A stretch of DNA of 64,000 bases from Methylicorpusculum oleiharenae. GTDB lineage: Bacteria > Pseudomonadota > Gammaproteobacteria > Methylococcales > Methylomonadaceae. Below the pieces are notes generated by a model that had not been told where the DNA came from, did not search any database, and was given only the letters and a program-made list of their open reading frames with translations. Shown piece after piece: positions 41,266-48,986 of the stretch (its first letter is position 1; the number at the start of each line of letters is the position of its first letter). Where the stretch lies: positions 310,001 to 374,000 of the forward strand of contig NZ_WUTY02000002.1 in NCBI RefSeq assembly GCF_009828925.2, given 5' to 3'. The position numbers were made by a program, and so were the translations under genes.

Positions 41266-42204
41266 ATGACTGTTAGTAAACAATCCCTGTTCAAGAAATT
41301 CGCCGATAAATTCAACTTTACCGACGAAAAAAAGCTCACCGACACGCTGAAAGCCACGGCTTTCAAGGTTAAAGACGGTGAAGTAACTGATGAACAAATG
41401 ACGGCTTTGTTGATCGTTGCTGATCAATATGGGCTGAATCCTTTCACCAAAGAAATATTTGCTTATCCCGATAAGCAAAATGGCATTGTCCCTGTCGTAT
41501 CAGTTGATGGTTGGTCTCGCATCATCAATCAGCACCCCGATATGGATGGTCTGGAATTCGTCTATGACAGCACCTGGATCACTGATCTTCCAGGCGCTAA
41601 ACCCTGTCCGGCGTCGATCGAATGCGTCATTTATCGGAAGGGCAGAACTCATCCGGTTCGTATCAAGGAGTTTTTAGATGAAGTCTACCGGCCGCCGTTT
41701 CAAGGTACTAAAAATAATCAGCCCTATTCGATCAGCGGGCCTTGGCAATCTCATACCAAGCGTCTGCTTCGGCACAAGGCCTTGATTCAATGCTCTCGTA
41801 TTGCCTTTGGTTTCACCGGTATTTATGACCAGGATGAAGCTGATCGTATTATCGAAGGCCAGGCAGAAGTTATTATCAATCCTGCTTCAGATCCAAGTGA
41901 CAATGCCAAGCGCATTCTTCCCAAGCTCATCAAAAGAGCTTCTGAAAACGCTTCATGGCAAGCGGCAATTGATTACGCCGGCGAAAATTTCGCTGGCATT
42001 GATTTGAATTTCATTACGCAGGAACTCAATAAGGCTAAAGCAGCTGCTGAAGCCGTATTGCTTGATGCTCAGAATGAAACTCAATTGCCACTGGAACAAG
42101 GCGATTCGGCTCCCCATGAGAAAACCATGCCTCCATCGGGAGCCACTGACCCAAAAAAGCCAAACAGTCAGCATTTTACTAAAGCGCGCGAGGCTTTAAG
42201 CTGA
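41266..42204 (+). CDS. bet: Bet/RecT-type single-strand annealing protein
   Basis: 312 aa. The family core is clear: EQMTALLIVADQYGLNPFTK, EIFAYPDKQNGIVPVVSVDG, then WSRIINQHPDMDG and GPWQSHTKRLLRHKALIQCS. Such proteins anneal complementary single strands and, with a 5'-3' exonuclease, carry out Red-type recombination. The YqaJ exonuclease two genes downstream completes the pair. The tail is variable and charged. Start ATG 41266 behind AGGAG. Confidence 0.94.
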   Translation: MTVSKQSLFKKFADKFNFTDEKKLTDTLKATAFKVKDGEVTDEQMTALLIVADQYGLNPFTKEIFAYPDKQNGIVPVVSVDGWSRIINQHPDMDGLEFVYDSTWITDLPGAKPCPASIECVIYRKGRTHPVRIKEFLDEVYRPPFQGTKNNQPYSISGPWQSHTKRLLRHKALIQCSRIAFGFTGIYDQDEADRIIEGQAEVIINPASDPSDNAKRILPKLIKRASENASWQAAIDYAGENFAGIDLNFITQELNKAKAAAEAVLLDAQNETQLPLEQGDSAPHEKTMPPSGATDPKKPNSQHFTKAREALS

Positions 42205-42223
42205 TTGTTTCGTTCTAACACTT

Positions 42224-42291
42224 AACCCTAATGGGCATCCTTTATGCCCATTTTGGGAATACAGGGTGCCTCTTTCTTTTGGAGAGTCATC
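42224..42291 (+). promoter_or_regulatory. Alternating-block leader before 42292
   Basis: CCC-TAAT-GGGCATCCT .. GCCC-ATTTT-GGG .. AGGGTGCCT, T-rich, GGAG. The outer arms pair over nine positions with G-U pairs. Pairing to the Shine-Dalgarno is weak. Confidence 0.7.
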
Positions 42292-42465
42292 ATGATTAAA
42301 AAGTTATTTCTTAACAAAATACCGGTAAAAAAAATATCGCCTGACGTGTTTGTCAGACGCAATTACGACAAGTACGACCAACCAACCGTGATCCGTCGTC
42401 ACGGCATGTATTTTCGAGAAAAACTTTGGAAGGTCAAAAAGTCAGATCATCATAAGGGAGATTGA
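42292..42465 (+). CDS. Small basic protein, 57 aa
   Basis: A basic peptide (MIKKLFLNKIPVKKISPDVF; VIRRHGMYFREKLWKVKKSD) between bet and the exonuclease gene, with its own leader. The exonuclease start follows two bases after the stop. A nucleic-acid-binding accessory is plausible; the family is unknown. Confidence 0.6.
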   Translation: MIKKLFLNKIPVKKISPDVFVRRNYDKYDQPTVIRRHGMYFREKLWKVKKSDHHKGD

Positions 42466-42467
42466 TC

Positions 42468-43532
42468 ATGAAAGTGATCAGTCTCACGCAGCGAACGCCA
42501 GACTGGCATGCGTGGAGAAATTCGGGTATTTCAGCATCGGAAGCCGATATCGTCTTAGGACTCAATTCTTACAAGACAAGGTATCGTCTCTGGGCAGAAA
42601 AAAAGGGACTGATCCTACCTGAAAATCTAGATCGAAATCCCCATGTTCGGCGCGGCATTCGATTGGAACCAGTCGCTCGTCGAGCTTTTGAAGATCGCCA
42701 CAACACCCTGCTGTTACCCCTGTGTGCGGAATCCGATGAGCACCCGTTCCTGCGTGCTTCATTTGATGGTATTGACGACAACGGTATCCCTGTTGAAATC
42801 AAAGCACCAACGGAAGCCAACTTTCGTGACGCCCATTGTGTTGACGATCCTGAAACATCATCGTCCATCATTTCAGAAGAAGATTTTCGCGATGCTCAAC
42901 AAAATCGAAAGGAATCCAAGTTATACAAGCGCTATTACTTTCAAGTTCAGCAACAGATAGTGGTTGCGAATTCGGACAGGGCTTGGCTTTCGCTTTATCT
43001 CAATGAGCGCGAGTATTTGGATATTCCGATTCCTCGTGATGACGCGATCATCAACACGATCATTTTCGAAGCAAGAAAGTTTTGGGAATGCTTGAAGACC
43101 AATACACCTCCTGAGAGAGATCCCACTAGAGATGTTTTTATTCCATCTGGTGTAGAGCTCGATCACTGGAATACATTGTCTTTCTCATACCACAATGCCG
43201 AGGCAATGATTTTCGATTACAAGTCGAAAATTAAGGCGCTTGAAGAAGAACAATCTCAAATCGAAAGCAACTTGCTGCAATTGATGGGAGATTTTGCGCA
43301 TGCTGAAAGTGCTGGTTTGCGTGTTAGTCGTTTTCTGCAGCAAGGCACCATTGATTACAGAGCAGCCCTCAAATCATTGGCTCCTGATCTTGATCCCGCT
43401 TTTTTGGAGCAGTTCAGGAAATCGCCTTCCGAGCGTTCTCGCTTCACGAGAAAAGATGAAGGCCATGCGTCTGTGCCTTATTCCATGGAAGAAATCATGT
43501 CTTCAATTCAACAAGATGATTACTGGTTTTAA
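42468..43532 (+). CDS. YqaJ/lambda-type 5'-3' exonuclease
   Basis: 354 aa. YqaJ viral recombinase fold: RTPDWHAWRNSGISASEADI start, RRGIRLEPVARRAFE, then catalytic D100 (ASFDG) and E110-x-K112 (PVEIKAP), and YYFQVQQQIVVAN, the conserved 'Y..Q.Q..'. It digests one strand of double-stranded DNA to give substrate for Bet. The C-terminal ~130 residues include a coiled coil (YKSKIKALEEEQSQIESNLL). ATG 42468 is preferred over TTG 42462 because GGGAG lies 8 nt upstream. Confidence 0.92.
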   Translation: MKVISLTQRTPDWHAWRNSGISASEADIVLGLNSYKTRYRLWAEKKGLILPENLDRNPHVRRGIRLEPVARRAFEDRHNTLLLPLCAESDEHPFLRASFDGIDDNGIPVEIKAPTEANFRDAHCVDDPETSSSIISEEDFRDAQQNRKESKLYKRYYFQVQQQIVVANSDRAWLSLYLNEREYLDIPIPRDDAIINTIIFEARKFWECLKTNTPPERDPTRDVFIPSGVELDHWNTLSFSYHNAEAMIFDYKSKIKALEEEQSQIESNLLQLMGDFAHAESAGLRVSRFLQQGTIDYRAALKSLAPDLDPAFLEQFRKSPSERSRFTRKDEGHASVPYSMEEIMSSIQQDDYWF

Positions 43533-43557
43533 CTGACCATCAGTCATTTTTTCATTT

Positions 43558-43622
43558 ACCCACCGGGGAACCTCGTCCCCGTTTGGGCACGCACGTTCCC
43601 CTTGTTTTTTTGGAGGTGTCAT
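43558..43622 (+). promoter_or_regulatory. Alternating-block leader before 43623
   Basis: CCC-ACC-GGGGAAC .. TCCCC-GTTT-GGG .. GTTCCCC, seven T, GGAGG. The GGGGAAC and GTTCCCC arms pair perfectly. Confidence 0.75.
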
Positions 43623-43976
43623 GTGCGCAAAACCTACTTCAAAGGGAAAGACCGCTCTTTCAATTTGGATTTATTTGACGATTGGGACTGGCTATTTGGT
43701 CCGGAACCTGTCGTTGAGGAAATTCCCTTGTGGTCGGAACAAGACATCATGGACATCAGCGAATGTCTTCTAGAGGATTCGTTGAGGAACCTGTTCGATA
43801 CGCGATGTTCGATGAAAACCGTTGCGGAAATTCATCAATGGATGATCGCTATCAACGATCCCAATCCATTTAGTTTTGTGAATTGCTGCAAACTAGCCGG
43901 CCTTGATGCCGACGAACTTCGAGATACGATCCTTGATCGCTTGAAACGAATTCGTCGTACTATTCATTTACATTAA
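43623..43976 (+). CDS. Hypothetical protein, 117 aa (GTG start)
   Basis: GTG 43623 overlaps an out-of-frame ATG (43621) as ATGTG. The GTG frame is the long coding one (MRKTYFKGKDRSFNLDLFDD; DIMDISECLLEDSLRNLFDT; DADELRDTILDRLKRIRRTI), while the ATG frame ends after 50 poor-looking codons. Acidic N-terminal half, basic end. No family recognised. Confidence 0.6.
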   Translation: MRKTYFKGKDRSFNLDLFDDWDWLFGPEPVVEEIPLWSEQDIMDISECLLEDSLRNLFDTRCSMKTVAEIHQWMIAINDPNPFSFVNCCKLAGLDADELRDTILDRLKRIRRTIHLH

Positions 43977-44057
43977 CCCATACCGGGGAAACACGCTTTC
44001 CCCTATCGATGGGCATTGTGGTGTTTCCCCTTTTTTTCTTGAATTAGGAGAAACACC
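43975..44057 (+). promoter_or_regulatory. Alternating-block leader before 44058
   Basis: CCC-ATACC-GGGGAAACAC .. CCCC-TATCGAT-GGG .. GTGTTTCCCC, seven T, GGAGAAACACC. The last 38 bases are the same as in the leader of the AAA ATPase gene (30521), showing recent copying or strong selection. The 3' arm has the same two alternative partners. Confidence 0.82.
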
Positions 44058-44555
44058 GTGTCCGAAATGAAAAATTTCGCCGTCACCTACACCATCGACT
44101 ATCAACATCGCGTGGTTGTTGGTGTTTCGGCTTTGAATACCGAATCCGCCATCGAAATTGCCACCAAAGCATTTGATGATGGTGTGATTTGGGACGATAC
44201 GCCTGAGATGCCGCTTCTTTTCGATGATTACGAAGAAGTTGAAGGCGAAACACTGCAATTTTCTGCTGAAGCAATTCAGGCTTTTCCAGAACCCGATTCT
44301 TCGGTCACACAGATCAAAGCCCATCAGTTTGCGTTTTATTGCGCACAGGCTTTGTTGGCTGGCGAAACAACGACAGCGCTTGAATTTGCAAACAAGGCTT
44401 TGCCCCAAGTCGTTCCTTCCCAACCGGAAGAATCGACCTGGCAAGTTAAAAGCAAAAATGGTTGCGAGCCTTTCGATGTGACCGCTGTTAATCAGGAAGA
44501 AGCGCTTCGTGACGCTTTGTTCGCCATTGGCTGGTCAGTTTCACCCAAAACGTGA
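44058..44555 (+). CDS. Hypothetical protein, 165 aa
   Basis: GTG start behind GGAG. The N-terminal half (FAVTYTIDYQHRVVVGVSAL; ESAIEIATKAFDDGVIWDDT) resembles small alpha/beta plasmid proteins. The segment FAFYCAQALLAGETTTALEF, then ANKALP, recurs in the next gene (FAYQACQSILAGD .. AAIDYAKKAFP), so the two share a domain. Function unknown. Confidence 0.6.
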   Translation: MSEMKNFAVTYTIDYQHRVVVGVSALNTESAIEIATKAFDDGVIWDDTPEMPLLFDDYEEVEGETLQFSAEAIQAFPEPDSSVTQIKAHQFAFYCAQALLAGETTTALEFANKALPQVVPSQPEESTWQVKSKNGCEPFDVTAVNQEEALRDALFAIGWSVSPKT

Positions 44556-44587
44556 TCTGTCACTGGTTGTACTCATTTTTTTTAATT

Positions 44588-44654
44588 AACCCATTGGGGA
44601 GATGTTTTGCTCCCTCAGGGTGCTGCATCTCTCTGTTCATTTAGGGAGAAATCC
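44588..44654 (+). promoter_or_regulatory. Alternating-block leader before 44655
   Basis: CCC-ATT-GGGGAGATG .. GCTCCC-TCA-GGG .. GCATCTCTC, T-rich, GGGAGAAAT. The outer arms pair over GAGATG:CATCTC plus G-U. CATCTCTC also pairs with GAGAAAT at 6 of 7. Confidence 0.7.
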
Positions 44655-45115
44655 ATGCCCAACGAAATCATTGAAAATGCCTTTGCGTATCAAGCCTGCC
44701 AGTCGATTTTGGCCGGCGATCAAAAGCCGCAATTGACTACGCCAAAAAAGCATTTCCATCGCTACTGGATGAGCCAGAAACCGCTTGTTTGACTACTGTG
44801 CAGTTGCTTGATCTTGCTCAAGATCATCATCTTGATATTTCACTGTCTTTAAACGGGGGCTATCGCACAGGGTTTTATTTGGGGGCAAAATCGCCACTAG
44901 GCCTTCATAACCATAAAGGATTCGATGGACTGTCTCATCAAGTACTGCCTGTCGAGCTATTGCGTTATTACCCAAATCCGCTTGAAAAGGTTTGGCGTAT
45001 CGATCGTAAAACGCCCGCAAAATCGGTCTATCGGACTCTATCCAGTCTTCGTCAATCGATAGTTAAGCGATTTATCAGCCTCTCGTATTGTTCGCCGCTG
45101 ATTTACTTCTATTAA
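44655..45115 (+). pseudogene. Hypothetical gene with a -1 frameshift near 44720
   Basis: ATG 44655 reads MPNEIIENAFAYQACQSILA, then GDQK, and the frame then ends at 44792. Shifting -1 at CAA-AAG (44720-44725) gives KAAIDYAKKAFPSLLDEPET, then ACLTTVQLLDLAQDHHLDIS, and so on to 45115. The joined text matches the paralogous segment in the preceding gene, so both pieces belong to one protein of ~153 aa. It is either a mutation or a programmed frameshift at A-AAG; the sequence does not decide. Confidence 0.65.
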
Positions 45116-45135
45116 CGCGATTGATTTTAATCTTT

Positions 45136-45206
45136 AACCCAATAGAGGGACGACCTATTTCCCTCTATCGGAAATTGGGCGTCACTCTTCATTTTAGGAG
45201 AGCAAC
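45136..45206 (+). promoter_or_regulatory. Alternating-block leader before 45207
   Basis: CCC-AATA-GAGGGACGACC .. TCCC-TCTATC-GG .. GGGCGTCACTC, T-rich, GGAG. The outer arms pair with two mismatches. CGTCAC of the 3' arm is exactly complementary to GTGACG, the start codon and second codon of the gene. Confidence 0.65.
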
Positions 45207-45470
45207 GTGACGCTTAACTTGCAGACATCGATTGTTTCAAAAGAGACCGGATCATTTCTCGTTCGGAAAGTACCCAGTATTTTTACTAATCGTACTGGCA
45301 AACTCGACATTGTGATTCACAAAGAAACCGACGGAAGTTGGGGCGCTTTGTATGATGGCAAGCGCTATTTCATTGCGATGATTTTTGAAGCCGAAACCTA
45401 TCGGCCTATTCGATCCAGTCATTCGGTTCCGAAAGAACTACTGGATAATCTGGTTGCATGGGGATTTTGA
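45207..45470 (+). CDS. Hypothetical protein, 87 aa (GTG start)
   Basis: GTG 45207 follows AGGAG. A compact beta-rich soluble protein (SFLVRKVPSIFTNRTGKLDI; KETDGSWGALYDGKRYFIAM). The next gene begins 2 bp after its stop. No family recognised. Confidence 0.6.
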   Translation: MTLNLQTSIVSKETGSFLVRKVPSIFTNRTGKLDIVIHKETDGSWGALYDGKRYFIAMIFEAETYRPIRSSHSVPKELLDNLVAWGF

Positions 45471-45472
45471 TC

Positions 45473-45706
45473 ATGAAAGCCAGACTCGAAGACGGCTCGA
45501 TCGTCACCCTCGAAAAAGACTGTCGTTGCATCGATCACGAAGGACCTCATTGGCTCCATTCCGATCACGTGTACCGCCAACTGAATCTTCAGTTGCTCGG
45601 TCAAGGTATGTTGCAAACACAGGCTTTTGCCATCGAAGAGCGCGCCCGGTTAACGCGCAAACTTTCTATTATGAAAGCTAAACGCATCGCCGAACTGCTC
45701 GCATAA
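45473..45706 (+). CDS. Hypothetical protein, 77 aa
   Basis: ATG 45473 follows the previous stop by two bases and has no leader of its own. The product (MKARLEDGSIVTLEKDCRCI; DHEGPHWLHSDHVYRQLNLQ) has a His/Cys-containing middle and a basic helical end. Function unknown. Confidence 0.6.
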   Translation: MKARLEDGSIVTLEKDCRCIDHEGPHWLHSDHVYRQLNLQLLGQGMLQTQAFAIEERARLTRKLSIMKAKRIAELLA

Positions 45707-45735
45707 CCGTATTCCTATCCAGGAATAGTGCCGTT

Positions 45736-45805
45736 AACCCTCGCGGGATCATTTCCGCCCGGGAATGACGCCGCGAATTATAATTTTCAATTCAAGGAGT
45801 CATCC
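45736..45805 (+). promoter_or_regulatory. Alternating-block leader before 45806
   Basis: CCC-T-CGCGGGATCATT .. GCCC-GGG .. AATGACGCCGCG, AT-rich, GGAGTCATCC. The outer arms pair with two mismatches. ATGACGCC pairs with GGAGTCAT of the Shine-Dalgarno at 7 of 8. Confidence 0.68.
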
Positions 45806-46444
45806 ATGTCTCACACCCTTTCTTACAAACATTTGGTCATCAAATTCCCGCATGAAACAGTGCAGGAACAACTGGCTGATTTTCCGCATTCCTTTTGGCG
45901 AGATCTGTTCATCTTGCTCGAACTCTGTGGTCCCAGCAATTGCACGACTTTTCATCCGCTCACAGGGCGAGAAGTTTATGCCAGAAACTGGACCACTCGC
46001 GCCATAGGCGATGCCACTGAAATCATCGAAGAAGCCTGCCGTTCAGCTGCGTATTGCGAAGGCCGGAATCTGCGCTTCTACAGAGAACGCGAGACAACCC
46101 CTGAACGCTATATCCGTCGGGTTCGAAGTGCTTTGTCTGCACCGGTATCCGTTCAAGAAGCGAACTATTGGGGAATTTCATTGCACGTTCAACTCGATCA
46201 AAAGCTCGTCAAAGACGCCCCGTATGCGATTGACCTACTCAATCAGCATGCGTCCTGGCACGAGAACGATGCCAACGAACGCTATTGGATGTTGTACCCG
46301 TTAACGTCCTTAAAGGATGCCGCCATCTTGTTCAAATTTCGGTTTTTACCTTTGTCGTCATGGTGCTTTATAGAAACCAACGGCCCTTGTTTTGAACATG
46401 AAGCCCGTGGACTTTTTTCATCATCAAATTCACGCGCTGCCTAA
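45806..46444 (+). CDS. Hypothetical protein, 212 aa
   Basis: A soluble protein with conserved-looking aromatic and Arg residues (PHETVQEQLADFPHSFWRDL; FHPLTGREVYARNWTTRAIG; NQHASWHENDANERYWMLYP). Start ATG 45806 behind AAGGAG. No motif that I can name. It is the last gene before L-element copy 4. Confidence 0.6.
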   Translation: MSHTLSYKHLVIKFPHETVQEQLADFPHSFWRDLFILLELCGPSNCTTFHPLTGREVYARNWTTRAIGDATEIIEEACRSAAYCEGRNLRFYRERETTPERYIRRVRSALSAPVSVQEANYWGISLHVQLDQKLVKDAPYAIDLLNQHASWHENDANERYWMLYPLTSLKDAAILFKFRFLPLSSWCFIETNGPCFEHEARGLFSSSNSRAA

Positions 46445-46538
46445 ATGCTTGGGGTTTCAATTTTTTATTAAATTCGTCTGCAGTTTTGGCTTGTTCCTCA
46501 AGAACGCCCTAACTTAACTAGACAAAATTTTCATGCCA

Positions 46539-46745
46539 CCGAAAGACGACCTTATTCAGGCGTCTTTCGAATTTCACAGCCTGACGGTATCGCGCATAAT
46601 GCTCATACCGTCTTCCCAGAATGTTCTTTCAGAGTGCATTGTGGAAAGACCGAATTTTTGTAGTTCTCTAAGAGAGCTCAAAAGCAAGTGCCCATTCAGC
46701 ACTCAAAATAAAGAACCTGTTAAGCGCCTTTGGCGTGATTTTTAC
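46539..46745 (+). promoter_or_regulatory. L-element copy 4, upstream of the GHKL ATPase gene
   Basis: A perfect 9-bp hairpin CGAAAGACG .. CGTCTTTCG, then promoter TTCACA (46573-46578), 16 bp, CATAAT (46595-46600), and the same foldable leader. The end hairpin here is C-CTTTG-G type (GCGCCTTTGGCG) with the stem kept. The few changes relative to copies 1 and 3 leave the stems intact. Confidence 0.85.
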
Positions 46746-46749
46746 TTTT

Positions 46750-46824
46750 ACCCATCGGGAACAATTCAATTCCCATGGGGAATATTTTGTCTCCCGATTT
46801 TTTACTTAAATTTGGAGATAAGTC
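46750..46824 (+). promoter_or_regulatory. Alternating-block leader before 46825
   Basis: CCC-ATC-GGGAACAATTC .. TTCCC-ATG-GGGAA .. TTTTGTCTCCC, TTTTTT, GGAGATAA. GGGA-ACAA pairs with TTGT-TCCC around one unpaired base. TTGTCTCC pairs with GGAGATAA at 8 of 8 (one G-U). Confidence 0.75.
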
Positions 46825-48432
46825 ATGAAACAAGTTGCCATGAAAGTTAATCAATCCAACCTGGTCAAAAGCTTGAAATTCAGCTTTACCAATAAGACCA
46901 CGGTTCTGGGTGAACTCATGCAAAACGCCCGACGCGCAGGCGCAACTTCAGTAAATTTCGATTTTGCACCCGAGACTAAGATTCTTCGCGTGACAGACAA
47001 CGGTTGTGGCATCGATTCTATCGAGACGTTGTTGACTGTCGCAGAATCGGGTTGGGACGCTGATGTTGTGGCTCAAGAGCATCCATTCGGCATAGGATTT
47101 TTGTCGGCTTTGTTTGCCTGCCGACATATCACTGTCGTCAGTAAAAGCGGAAGAATATCCGTCAATACCGATGATGTTCTGTCATTCAAACCGGTTGAAA
47201 TAACACCTGTCCCAGAATGGGACAACGTAACAACCATTACCATGGTTGCTGTTGATCTTGAATTGAGCCGTGTCGAACATGAACTTAAGCGTCTTGCTTC
47301 GGCGTTTCCCATAGCTGTTCTGTTCAATGGCACCGAACTCGATCGTCCTCATGCGATAAATTCCGGTCTTAAATTTTTAGAGACTGAAGTTGGCCTGATT
47401 TCTCTTGCTTGTTTTGATCAGCCGAACGTGAACAACTATGCCTATGTCATGTATTTACAGGGCCTACCTATCTACAAGTCCTCAAGCTATGGATCATTTG
47501 GTTCGCCTGGTTATCATGTTATTCACCTTGACTCGTCAAAGTTTTTCGGCCGGTTACCTGATCGAGACGAATTGGTTGACAAAGATGAAGTGGTAAATTT
47601 GGCAAAGGCTGCTTTAAAAGGCGAAATAGAGAAACACTTGCTGTTAATGAAGTCCAGTATGCCTTTCGAAACATTTGTTGCTTATTACGACATGATCAGT
47701 GAATGGGGTTTGTTATCAATTCTCAACGATGTGCCGGTAATTCCCATCAAAGCGTTAACCGAATATTCATCCTATCCGAATTGCTCTGAAGAAAGCTTTG
47801 GTGAATTTGAAACTCGTCCAGCTAAACCCATACATCAAAACGAGGTAATCTCTGGCCAAGTCCAGTTGGTAACTTTCGATGAATGTATCGAAGCAGAAGG
47901 ATCTGCTCTGTCGATGTATGTATTTAAAAAAGGATTCTACGTCTATCCTGCAGGTTCAAAAAAACTGGATGAAGGCCATTGGCTGCTCAATCATCTACGA
48001 GATCTCAACCAAGAATCCGTTCGTATTGAACTTATCAATGAATCTCATCGCGCTTATTTCGATGGGCAATTTATTTGTATTAATGCGGTTTTTTGTCAGT
48101 CCTATCAGATTTGGGTTGGTGACGATAATGCCGAAATTGACGATGACGCCATGTTTGATGGTTCCAACGCCATTGTTCCCGAAAAGGATACAACTGGCTC
48201 TGTTGTAACGCAGGCTTCTTCGTTCCGGGATGAAGGCGATTTTCAACAGTCTGCTTACGATCAAGATGAATATGATTTCTCGCAGTTTGTTGTCGCAAAT
48301 ACCTCATCGGATCCTGCCCATGCCTTGAAGCAATTGCTGCCTGGTTTTAGCGCCTGTCCTTCGGTATTTGGCAAATCATTCGTTGTTACGCTTGATGAAA
48401 ATGGTCGTGTTGCCTCAGTAACATCTGCCTAA
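46825..48432 (+). CDS. GHKL-type ATPase (Hsp90/MutL-like ATP-binding protein), 535 aa
   Basis: The N-terminal ATP-binding fold is complete: N-box VLGELMQNARRAGATSVNFD (residues ~29-48), G1 box RVTDNGCGIDSIE (~57-69) and G2 PFGIGFLSALFACR (~89). The rest lacks MutL or Hsp90 C-terminal signatures. A low-complexity Asp-rich segment (GDDNAEIDDDAMFD) lies near residue 435. Role unknown; ATP-driven conformational change in DNA repair, restriction or chaperoning is typical for the fold. It starts a new transcription unit behind an L-element. Confidence 0.82.
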   Translation: MKQVAMKVNQSNLVKSLKFSFTNKTTVLGELMQNARRAGATSVNFDFAPETKILRVTDNGCGIDSIETLLTVAESGWDADVVAQEHPFGIGFLSALFACRHITVVSKSGRISVNTDDVLSFKPVEITPVPEWDNVTTITMVAVDLELSRVEHELKRLASAFPIAVLFNGTELDRPHAINSGLKFLETEVGLISLACFDQPNVNNYAYVMYLQGLPIYKSSSYGSFGSPGYHVIHLDSSKFFGRLPDRDELVDKDEVVNLAKAALKGEIEKHLLLMKSSMPFETFVAYYDMISEWGLLSILNDVPVIPIKALTEYSSYPNCSEESFGEFETRPAKPIHQNEVISGQVQLVTFDECIEAEGSALSMYVFKKGFYVYPAGSKKLDEGHWLLNHLRDLNQESVRIELINESHRAYFDGQFICINAVFCQSYQIWVGDDNAEIDDDAMFDGSNAIVPEKDTTGSVVTQASSFRDEGDFQQSAYDQDEYDFSQFVVANTSSDPAHALKQLLPGFSACPSVFGKSFVVTLDENGRVASVTSA

Positions 48433-48445
48433 TCTTTTTTTCTTT

Positions 48446-48512
48446 AACCCGACCGGGGATCATTCTCCGTTTCGGATTGATGGTCACCGGTCATTTTTAT
48501 AAGGAATTATTT
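48446..48512 (+). promoter_or_regulatory. Alternating-block leader before 48513
   Basis: CCC-GA-CCGGGGATCAT .. TCC-GTTTC-GGA .. ATGGTCACCGG, T-rich, AAGGAA. The outer arms pair with one mismatch. No useful match to the Shine-Dalgarno. Confidence 0.6.
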
Positions 48513-48803
48513 ATGAATCTGTCCCTTAGTAACCCAGTCGTTCAATCTCAAGTTGCTTCCGATTTGTTTTTAAAGCAAGCCCGTTATGACCGGCTTCATC
48601 ATTTGAGACGACTTCAATGGCTTAGCCAGCAAGAACCATGCTGGTCATGTGGAACGCCTGTGTCACCGTCCGATGTTTACCAAATGATCAGGGCGAGCAA
48701 GCTTGTCCTAGATATGCCTCCAATGGCTTTTAACCATTGCGACATCAACAATAGCCACTACGTTGCTTTACTCGATCAATTCGCATTGAAAAACGCTCTT
48801 TAA
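48513..48803 (+). CDS. Hypothetical protein, 96 aa
   Basis: Start ATG 48513 after AAGGAA. The product (MNLSLSNPVVQSQVASDLFL; RLQWLSQQEPCWSCGTPVSP) has a CWSCG pair that may be half of a zinc site, with later His and Cys (NHCDINNSH). No family recognised. Confidence 0.55.
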   Translation: MNLSLSNPVVQSQVASDLFLKQARYDRLHHLRRLQWLSQQEPCWSCGTPVSPSDVYQMIRASKLVLDMPPMAFNHCDINNSHYVALLDQFALKNAL

Positions 48804-48832
48804 TGAAGCATTTATAAGAGTAATTACTAATT

Positions 48833-48986
48833 TAACCCCATCTGGGAGAACTCAATCTCCCATTCGGGCGCATGTTTTCTCTTGGATGGTTTTCCTTCCT
48901 GGCGGCCGGGGCTTAGTTGATGTTCCCCGACATACGGAGGGCATCAAGTAAGTCTCGGTTGTTGGGACATTACTAGGAGAAAAATC
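48833..48986 (+). promoter_or_regulatory. Long alternating-block leader before 48987
   Basis: CCCC-ATCT-GGGAGAAC .. TCCC-ATTC-GGG .. GTTTTCTC starts the element. It is extended by about 90 bp with further complementary blocks (GGCCGGGGC, GATGTTCCCCGACAT, GGAGGGCATC) before AGGAG. It may contain two switches in series. Confidence 0.55.

Noticed and set aside
43621-43776. ATG 43621 as the start of the gene after that leader
   Set aside because: That frame ends after 50 codons with poor composition. GTG 43623, two bases on, opens the long coherent frame.
30521-48986. Leaders as ordinary intrinsic terminators only
   Set aside because: They sit directly against the Shine-Dalgarno of the next gene, their third arm is complementary to it in many copies, and most lack a promoter after the T-run. 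A terminator function may be part of the switch but does not explain the design.
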